From: Flavobacteriaceae bacterium EG-1
Lineage (GTDB): Bacteria > Bacteroidota > Bacteroidia > Flavobacteriales > Flavobacteriaceae
Assembly (NCBI RefSeq): GCF_009649685.1
Contig: NZ_WJPK01000001.1
Span: 252,760 to 316,759, forward strand
Direction: 5' to 3'
Length of the DNA: 64,000 bases
Shown: piece by piece, positions 8,490 through 17,000 of the stretch
How the letters are laid out: each line of letters opens with the position of its first letter
Position numbering within the stretch: position 1 is the stretch's first letter
The notes under the pieces: generated by a model
Database searches by the model: none
What the model was told of the DNA's origin: nothing
What the model saw: the letters and a program-made list of their open reading frames with translations, nothing else
Made by a program: the position numbers and the translations under genes

Positions 8490-9299
8490 ATGAATTATAT
8501 AAAAATTACAGAAACACCCTCCAATCACGATAATTTAGAACAGTTAGATACTGCTTCAATTTTAACCAAAATGAATGAGGAGGATAAAAAGGTTGCCAAT
8601 GCGGTTGCAGAGGTAATTCCTGAAATCACCAAATTAGTAGATGCTTTGGCGGAACGTTTTGAAAAAGGAGGACGTTTATTTTATATTGGAGCTGGAACAA
8701 GTGGTAGGTTAGGAGTTCTTGATGCTTCTGAAATACCACCAACTTATGGAATGCCACATGAACGAGTAGTTGGTATTATAGCCGGTGGCGATATTGCTAT
8801 TAGAAAGTCTGTTGAAAATGCTGAAGATGATCGTTCACAAGCATGGAAAGATTTAATGAATCATAATATTTCAGATTTAGATGTTGTTGTGGGCATTGCG
8901 GCTTCAGGCACCACGCCTTACGTTTTGGGCGGTATTGAGGAAGCAAGGAAGAAGGGAATACTAACAGCAGGAGTTACAAACAATCCGGGTTCACCATTAG
9001 CCGAATCCGCAGCCATTGCGATAGCAATGAATGTTGGGCCAGAATTTGTCACCGGAAGTACCCGAATGAAAAGTGGTACTTCTCAAAAATTAGCACTGAA
9101 TATGATTTCAACTGCGCTGATGATAAAAATCGGTCGTGTCAAAGGAAACAAAATGGTTAATATGCAACTTAGTAATGATAAACTTGTTGATAGAGGTGTT
9201 CGTTACGTATCAGAAGGTTTAGGAATTGAATATGCAGCTGCTGAAAAACTTCTTAAAAAACATGGTTCAGTTAAAGCCGCTTTAGATGCAGGGGTTTAG
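8490..9299 (+). CDS. murQ: N-acetylmuramic acid 6-phosphate etherase
   Basis: MurQ removes the lactyl ether from MurNAc-6-phosphate, giving GlcNAc-6-phosphate and D-lactate. The 269-residue SIS-domain protein contains IGAGTSGRLGVLDASEIPPTYG, the family signature with the catalytic Glu, then IAASGTTPYV and GSTRMKSGTSQK. It is somewhat shorter than the 298-residue E. coli enzyme, as expected of the family core. It follows the regulator gene at 5 nt and ends 3 bp from the convergent cytochrome gene. It takes the product of AnmK and supplies the substrate for deacetylation and NagB. Confidence 0.95.
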   Translation: MNYIKITETPSNHDNLEQLDTASILTKMNEEDKKVANAVAEVIPEITKLVDALAERFEKGGRLFYIGAGTSGRLGVLDASEIPPTYGMPHERVVGIIAGGDIAIRKSVENAEDDRSQAWKDLMNHNISDLDVVVGIAASGTTPYVLGGIEEARKKGILTAGVTNNPGSPLAESAAIAIAMNVGPEFVTGSTRMKSGTSQKLALNMISTALMIKIGRVKGNKMVNMQLSNDKLVDRGVRYVSEGLGIEYAAAEKLLKKHGSVKAALDAGV

Positions 9300-9302
9300 A
9301 AG

Positions 9303-9704
9303 TTATTTTTGAATAGCTTCAACCTCTTCTAGGGTGACTATTTTATCCGATGAATTCCCCCAAGAATTTAAAATATAATTCATCACATCTGCGACTTCCT
9401 CATCATCTAATCCAGGATTTGGCATCGCACTATTGTAACTAATTCCGTTTACGACTATTTCCGCCTGTTGTCCGAATTTTACACCTCTAATACTAGCTTC
9501 TCTATTTTCCAATAAATAATCTGATTTAGCTAATGGCGGAAATGTATGTAGAACCCCTTCACCTGCTTCCAAATGACAGGTTACACAAAAGTCAGCATAA
9601 ATTTCGCTTCCCCGCTTAATACTTTCTTCAAGTTCAGGGTCTTGAAATAGATAGATAAAAAGGCTTGCAAGGGTTAAAAAATATAGCAAGAAAAACGTTT
9701 TCAT
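9303..9704 (-). CDS. Small exported c-type cytochrome
   Basis: This is a 133-residue monohaem cytochrome c. An N-terminal hydrophobic segment (about 1-20) exports or anchors it. The haem motif CVTCH lies at about residues 40-44 in YADFCVTCHLEAGEG, and the distal Met is probably in NSAMPNPGLDDEEVADVMNYI, a typical cytochrome c C-terminal helix. It is 52 bp downstream of, and on the same strand as, a PQQ-type sugar dehydrogenase, so it is a likely electron acceptor for it. The pairing is inferred from position. Confidence 0.85.
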   Translation of the reverse strand: MKTFFLLYFLTLASLFIYLFQDPELEESIKRGSEIYADFCVTCHLEAGEGVLHTFPPLAKSDYLLENREASIRGVKFGQQAEIVVNGISYNSAMPNPGLDDEEVADVMNYILNSWGNSSDKIVTLEEVEAIQK

Positions 9705-9756
9705 ATAGTATTAATAAGTATCTAGTATCTATCTGTTATTATAATTGGGTGCGATT

Positions 9757-10881
9757 TTATTTATTGGGCACAAGTTTGTAAACACCTTTACCTTCCACAC
9801 CAACATAAATTAATCCATCTGGGCCTTCCACTACTTCACGTACGCGACCTAAGCCTTTTATCAATTCAATTCTATCTGTTACTTTTGTTCCATTTAATTT
9901 CAGTAATTCTAAATACTGAAATTTTAGAGAGCCAACTAATAAGGCACCCTTCCAATCTGAACCATAATTATCAGTAGTAATAAATGCCATACCGCTAGGT
10001 GCGATTGAAGGCAACCAATAATGTATCGGTTGTTCCATACCTTCTTTAGCTGTAATATCAGTAATAGGGGTTCCACTATAATTAACACCATAAGTAATTA
10101 CGGGCCACCCATAATTCGCACCTGGTTTAATAATGTTTATTTCATCACCACCTTTAGGTCCATGTTCATTATCCCAAATTTCACCGGTAAAAGGATTTTT
10201 CACTAAACCTTGGGGGTTTCGATGTCCGTAGCTGTAAATTGCTGTTTTGGCACCAGCTGTCCCTACAAATGGATTTGTTTCTGGAATTCGTCCATCATCA
10301 TAAAAACGATAAATTTTACCGCCATCACGCGTTATATCTTGCGGATTATCATCTCTAGCACCTCTTTCTCCTATACTCAAGAAAACATACCCATTTTCAT
10401 CAAATACAATTCTAGAACCAAAATGTTGTCCTTTTGTAGTGTTGGGTGAACCCTTATACAGTAACTCTTTATTAATCAGCGAGTTGTTTTCTATTTTAGC
10501 ACGCATGAATGCCGTGTGACCTCCTTTTTCTTCACCATCCTCTGATGCATAAGAAAGATAAATCCATCCGTTGTTTTTATAATCTGGGTGTACAGCCACG
10601 TCTAAGAGTCCACCTTGCCCTCTTTCATAGACTTCTGGAACATTTGAAATTTTATTTCGTTGTCCATTTTTAAATATATATAAATCACCAGATTTTTCAG
10701 TGATTAACATTTCTCCACTCGGAAGGAATGCTATACCCCATGGAATGGGCAGCTCATCGACCAACAGTTCTTCATGAAAAGGCACATCAGAAATTGTATT
10801 AACTTGATTAACAGTGTCCTGGCCGCAAGAAAAATTGAACGCTACAACGATTAAATAAAGTGATACGATACTTTTCTTCAT
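9757..10881 (-). CDS. PQQ-dependent soluble-type aldose/sugar dehydrogenase lipoprotein
   Basis: This 374-residue protein has a lipoprotein signal (AFNFSCGQ) and the six-bladed propeller pattern of soluble glucose dehydrogenase-like enzymes (GSDH/Asd family). Typical segments are LPIPWGIAFLPSGEMLITEKSGDLY, GGLLDVAVHPDY, FGSRIVFDENGYVFLSIGERG, SYGHRNPQGL, EHGPKGGDEINII and APSGMAFI. His and Asp residues in these loops serve PQQ and calcium binding and catalysis in the family. The sugar oxidised cannot be read from sequence. The cytochrome c downstream would take the electrons. Confidence 0.88.
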   Translation of the reverse strand: MKKSIVSLYLIVVAFNFSCGQDTVNQVNTISDVPFHEELLVDELPIPWGIAFLPSGEMLITEKSGDLYIFKNGQRNKISNVPEVYERGQGGLLDVAVHPDYKNNGWIYLSYASEDGEEKGGHTAFMRAKIENNSLINKELLYKGSPNTTKGQHFGSRIVFDENGYVFLSIGERGARDDNPQDITRDGGKIYRFYDDGRIPETNPFVGTAGAKTAIYSYGHRNPQGLVKNPFTGEIWDNEHGPKGGDEINIIKPGANYGWPVITYGVNYSGTPITDITAKEGMEQPIHYWLPSIAPSGMAFITTDNYGSDWKGALLVGSLKFQYLELLKLNGTKVTDRIELIKGLGRVREVVEGPDGLIYVGVEGKGVYKLVPNK

Positions 10882-10914
10882 AATTAGACGTTAAAATAAT
10901 ATTATTATAAGGTA

Positions 10915-10949
10915 CAAAAGTATCTAAAGATAAAAAATATAAGTTCAAA
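10915..10949 (-). promoter_or_regulatory. Promoter of the sugar dehydrogenase-cytochrome pair
   Basis: On the minus strand a TTTG (10946-10949) is followed after 23 bp by TACTTTTG (10915-10922), matching the -33 TTTG and -7 TAnnTTTG pattern of Bacteroidota promoters at the wide end of its spacing. The -7 box lies 33 bp before the start codon. Confidence 0.5.
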
Positions 10950-11010
10950 CATTTACACTGAGAGTATTTTGACCCCAAATTGAGGTACTCTAATAAATCA
11001 GTCTTAACCT

Positions 11011-14000
11011 ATGCACCCTACGAAAAGCAAGCATCTTTTGTATGCTTTACTATTGATTATTTCTTCAATAGTGGGTACCTCTGCAATTGCTAAAACAAAC
11101 GTTTTAGAGTTACTTTCTGAAGTTTCGACAGTTTTTGAAAGTGCAAGCACCCCTATTAAAACAGCCAATAGTTTTGAATCAAAAACTAAATTTGAAAGGA
11201 ATTCTTTAAAAAATCAGAAATCGGGTGTTTCAAATGCACCAATGTTTGTTACCATATTTGCCGCACCTGATGACAGTGATATTTGTTCGGATGATGGTCT
11301 TGAAGTGGCATTATTTAACCTTTGTGGAGATTCGGACAATAGAATTATTACTTTAAGTGGAGGACCATACCCAAATGCACAATGGGAAATATTAGGTGGT
11401 TCTTGTTCTCCAGATCTAACAGAAGCTTGTCCAACACGTACAGATAGTTGCTATAGCAATGTTCATACTGGTTCAGATTACACATTAAACGCAGCTTCAA
11501 TTCCTGCAGGTACCGGTGCAGAGTTTAGAGTAATTGTAGGAGGAGTAGACCATTATTTTGAAGTCAAAAAAAGTACAATTACGCAGACCTTTGTAAAAAC
11601 AGACTATATCTGTGGTGTCGATGGTGAAATTCAAATTACTGGCCTTTCAAGTGCATATGAATTCAGCATGAATAGCGGCAGTGGTTATGGTCCGTGGCAA
11701 GGACCAATATTTGGAAGTTTAAATCCCGGAACTTACAATATAAAGGCGCGTTTAAAAAACACTCCAGGTGCTTGTGAATATCCATACCAACCAATTACAA
11801 TAGATCAATTGGATATGGGAATCGATGTTACTTTTGTAGATGCGTTATGTTCAGGTGATACTGGATCCATAACGGTTTCTGTAACTGGAGGAGTACCTGG
11901 GCCATATAAATACACTCTTTTAGACGAAAGTTTAGTAGCACAGGAATTTACTTCGTTTATTGCGGATAATCCTTATACATTTTCTGCAGTAAGTTTCGGT
12001 ACCTATACAGTACAGGTGGAAACGCAACAATGCACGGGGGACCCCGGTAATGGCATTGATCCTCCCAGACAAAATCGTGATACTTCAAACAATCCTATAA
12101 TTATAGGTAATGGCTTAGATGCTTTAGACGCCTCAACAGAAGTAAATAGTAGTTTTGGTTGTTCAACGATAACCGATGTTGATATCATTGTTAATACTAC
12201 CGGTGGTTCGGCGCCCTATACGTTCACAGTTAACGGCGGCCCGTCACAACCATCTTATACTGGTAGCACCACATACACCGTAACTGGGCCGGGTACTTAT
12301 GATTTTATAATCACGGATAGTAATGGTTGTACGATTCCGGCTTCTGCAAGTGTCGAAAACTTAGATCCGCCAGATGTAACTGCGAACGGTATAGATGGTA
12401 CTTGTTCTAATGGAGGAGCTAAGATTAATTTTAATATAATTGATCCAAAGGGTTACAATCTCACCTATCGTGTAAATACTGGTGATCCATGGGGCACAAA
12501 TCCACAAATAACGGTTCCAGCGGGAGAATATAATGATATTGAAGTTCGATATCAACAAGGAGGTTTTGAATGTACATTGGCTTTACCATCAGTAACTGTA
12601 ACTACTGTAGGTGTAATTACTGGTACTGCTACAAAAATTTCGGATAGAACTTGTGATGGAAGTGGTGGTGTAAATGGCGGACAAATAGATTTTGGTGCTG
12701 CAAGTGGTGGATCAGGAAGCGGATATGTTTATAGTATAGATGGTACTAATTTTACTGGAACAACATCATACACAGGTTTGGGGCCTGGAACATACACACC
12801 AATGATTGAAGATGGTGGTGGGTGCCGTTTAGAATTAACTCCAATAACTATATTAGATGTTGACCCACCTACAGATATAGATTTTGTGGCATCGGATAGT
12901 AACTGTGCTGCTAATACTGTAGATGTTCAATTGGTACCTACAAGTGGAGCCACTATTGATAATTATAGTGTAATTAGTCCGGTTACTATAAACAACGGAA
13001 CAAATGACACTTTTGACAATCTAGATGCTTCTCAATCGTATATATTCCAGATAACAGATTCAAACAATTGTACTTACACTGAAGGATATTCTCCCGATGT
13101 AATAAGCAGTATTCGTGCAAGAGTTAAATCTGGAGGTGATTTAAAGGTTTGTACCGGAGCTACGGATGGAACAGGGACTTTTTTAATAGATGGTTTTGCA
13201 AATAACTATACCTATAATATTAATGGTGGTGCAGAAAGTAGTCCTCAAAATAATAGCGAAGTAGACCTACCATTGTCTGGAGCAGGAACTTATACAATTA
13301 ATATTACCGATGCGGATACAGGTTGTACCGATAGTGCTACTTTTGATATTGAAGAACCAGCTTCAGCTATAACGTTAACTGGTACCGTAACTGCAATGAC
13401 ATGCGCCAATGGTAATTTAGGGCGTGTTGTGGCAAATTCAACTGGAGGTTGGGGTAGTAATCGATATGAATTAACGTACCCAGATAGTTCTACAGCCGGA
13501 CCAAAAGCTGGTACTGTATTTGGTAATTTGTCTCAGGCAGGTACTTATACATTAACTGTTGAAGATGTTGAAGGATGTTCAGCGACCTTTACTTTTAGTC
13601 TTACACCGTTAGATGCTCCAACAATCGCTTATGACGCAGCTGGATCAGATTTATGTTATGTGGCCGGAACTGGTGCTACCATATCAGTAAATTCTACAGC
13701 AGGGAGTGCTGCTATTGGTACTCATCAATATCGAATAAATGGAGGTCCATTACAAGCAAGTTCTGTATTTAATAGTTTAACTCCAGGTTCTTATAGTATT
13801 GAGGTAGTTGATGGAAACAATTGTAGTGCTAATGTAAATGTGACAGTTAATTCACAGCTAAGAGTTAATACAAGTATAGAAACTGAAATACCCTGTGGTG
13901 GAGCGCCAGGTGATATTCGAGTAGAAGTTTCTGGTGGCTATACTTCTGGAGCTGGTACAAAACAATACGAAGTAAGTTTAAATGGAGGTGCTTTTGGTGG

Positions 14001-17000
14001 CGCTACATCATTAACTTCAACTAACTTTTTATATAGTACAAATGTTCCAGGTGATTATGTTTTTAGAATAACAGATAACGAGAATTGTGTTGCGGAATCA
14101 AGTCCAATTACATTAAATCCACCAGTTAATATTGATCCTGCCGCAGTAGAAGTAATCCCTGTTAGTTGTGGCAGTACGAATAATGGAGTTGTTACAATTA
14201 CTCCAGACGCCACAAGTGGTATACCTCCATATGAGATAAGTTTTAATGGAGCACCATTTGGATCACAATCGGTTTTCTCTAATTTGGCAGCTGGGACATA
14301 TCCATTTTTAGTTCGCGATGCAAGAGGTTGTGTAACGATGCCTGCTGATGCCATTGTAGGGACTGATGCAACTGCTCCACCTAATGCAACAGTTACAGAA
14401 GAACCTGCTTCATGTAGTGTTGGAGGAGGTCCAGTTAGCGGTGGTGTTAATATTACAGGAGTTACACCTGGTACTCCAGATTATACAATTATTATTTTAG
14501 ATAATTTAGGTAATCCAACGGGTGTACAACAAGATAATGTAAATACCTTCCCAATTCAAATATTAGACCCTGCTTTAATTCCAGGAGATTATATTGTAGT
14601 TACATTAGATTCAAATGGGTGTCGTGATGAAGATGCCGTCACTATTACTGAATCAACAATTAGTGTAGTTCCAGATTCAGTAGTTCCAGTCTGTTCTGCT
14701 ACTGGTTTCAGCAATACGGTGGAGATTTTTGGAGGAACGGGTCCATTTTTAATTCGTTTAGAAAATGATCCAGCTGCACCAGTATCTCCAAATGCAGGAC
14801 TTAGAAGACATACATTTACTGGCTTGCAATACGGTGTTACTTATACAGTAGAGGTTACTGATACCGCAACAGGTTGTATCTATTTTGAAGAAATACCACC
14901 TACTAGTGGCCCAACTTTATTAGAAGTTACCGCTACATCAACACCAGATTTTTGTGATGTGAATAGAAATGGAGAAATAACTTATACAATTGATAATTTC
15001 ACTCTTGGCGATAATTTACAAGTTGAAATTATGGATAATAGTGATGGCAGTACAACGTTAATTGAAACTGTTACACCATTAATTGTACCCTATTCAAACA
15101 CACATTTAGTAATTGCTGGTGATTATCAAATTTTAGTAACAAATTTAACCGATAATTGTAGTACTGCCACTAGTATAATAGTAGAACAAAACTTACCAGG
15201 AATTGATATTCTTGTAGAAGAACCTCAAACTTGTAATACGCCAGGTCAAATCGTTGTTCAAGGAAATGGTGGTGATGGAGGCCCCTATGAATTTGCTTAT
15301 ATGGCCTCAGGTGCAACACCAGCTGTTAGCGATTGGACTACAGAAACATCGTATATTGCAAATGCCAATACTTACGATGTTTATGTACGCGACACAAGTG
15401 GCTGTAGTTCATTTGCAATTGCCACAATTATTGAAGATGATTCGGTATTAGACCCTCCAATTACTTCAGTTGTTAATCAATGTATTGTAACTGCAACGGC
15501 GTTTGATATCACAGTTACTGTACCTAATACTGTAGATACACCTAGGTTTACTTTAGGGGGTGATGAACGAATGGTTCCAGATTTAGTAGATAATGGAACA
15601 CATTGGGAATACACGTATACGGTTTCAAGTCCGGGAACCTATTTTGTAGATGTCGTAGATGCTAATGGTTGTTCTAGCCAAGGTACCGCAGTAGTTTATG
15701 ATTTCTTATCAATTTCTGCATCCTTTAGTACAGAACCAACTTGTGATGCAGCTGATGGTGAAATAGAAGTTATTCCTGTAGGTGGAAGTAATAATTTTAG
15801 TTATCAATTGCAAGATAGTGGAGGAACTGATATTGGTGCGCCCATTTTAGGTGATAGAACACAAGGGCAAATACCAAATGTTGCACCTGGTGACTACATT
15901 GTAGAAGTTACGGATACCGAAACAGGTTGTTTTGTAACGGTTAACGTTAATTTGGATGCTGCAACACCACCAATCATTGATACCATTCATGAGAATGATA
16001 TTTCTTGTGAAGGTGAGGATGATGGTAGTATAGATATTATTTTACAAGCAGGAACGGATGTTGATGGCCCAATAGATTATAGACTTTTAGATTTTACAAC
16101 AAGGAATTTAATTGATAGTAATGCCTCTGGTTCATTCATAGATCTTGTACCGGGTAGTTATGAAGTTGAGGTTGTAACTGCGCGAAATTGTATTGTTTTG
16201 TCCGGAGAGTTGGAAATCAACGAACCGTTACCTTTTACTATTTCAGCAAGTGCACCAGATTTTGCCTGTGAGCCGGGAGCGAACCGATATAGTTCTACGA
16301 TAGTAACAGTTTCAGTAGTAGACCCAGGAACTGCGGGTCTAGGCCCAGATTATCAGTACAGTATAACAGGTTTTTCCAACTATCAATCTTCCAATACTTT
16401 CGAAATTGTGGATAACGGGAATCCTGCCGGGCAGACAATTACGGTCTATGCAATAGATGCAAATGGTTGTCAAACAACTACGAGTGTTACTATAGCAGCG
16501 CCTAGTGATGTAACTCCAACAATTACAGAAATAGACCCATTAAATTGTAGAGATGACGAAAGGGTTCGTATTTCAGTACCGGCATCGCAAACATCTAGTT
16601 TTACGGTTAGTACCGTAGCAGCTATTGCAATTGCACCAGTCACAAATACTCCAGGAAATGATTATGTAGATATTTATTTACCATCAGCGGGTGATTATTT
16701 GTTTGAACTGCAGGATGATGAGCCTAATGGTTGTGCATACCCGTTACCAATACATACTGTTAATGAACCAATAGCACCAACTGTTGTTATTACGGAATCT
16801 AAACCAATTTCTTGTTTTGGAGCAAGTGATGGTGAATTGTCAATAGAAGTAACAGATTATACTGGCTTATATACCTATAATGTTTACAGTGGAAGTGACA
16901 CAAGTAAGACAACTATATTGGCAACAGGATCATTTGATACAGCTAACAATCCTGAAACTATTAATGGATTAGCTGGTGGAAACTTTTTTGTTGAAGTTAT

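Noticed and set aside
10021-10449. Plus-strand open frames inside the sugar dehydrogenase gene
   Set aside because: Antisense shadows of a gene with clear family motifs; no recognisable domain.
10961-10991. AGAGTA/TACTCT inverted repeat before the giant adhesin gene
   Set aside because: Only 6 bp with a 19-nt loop in AT-rich DNA; too weak to call an operator or terminator.
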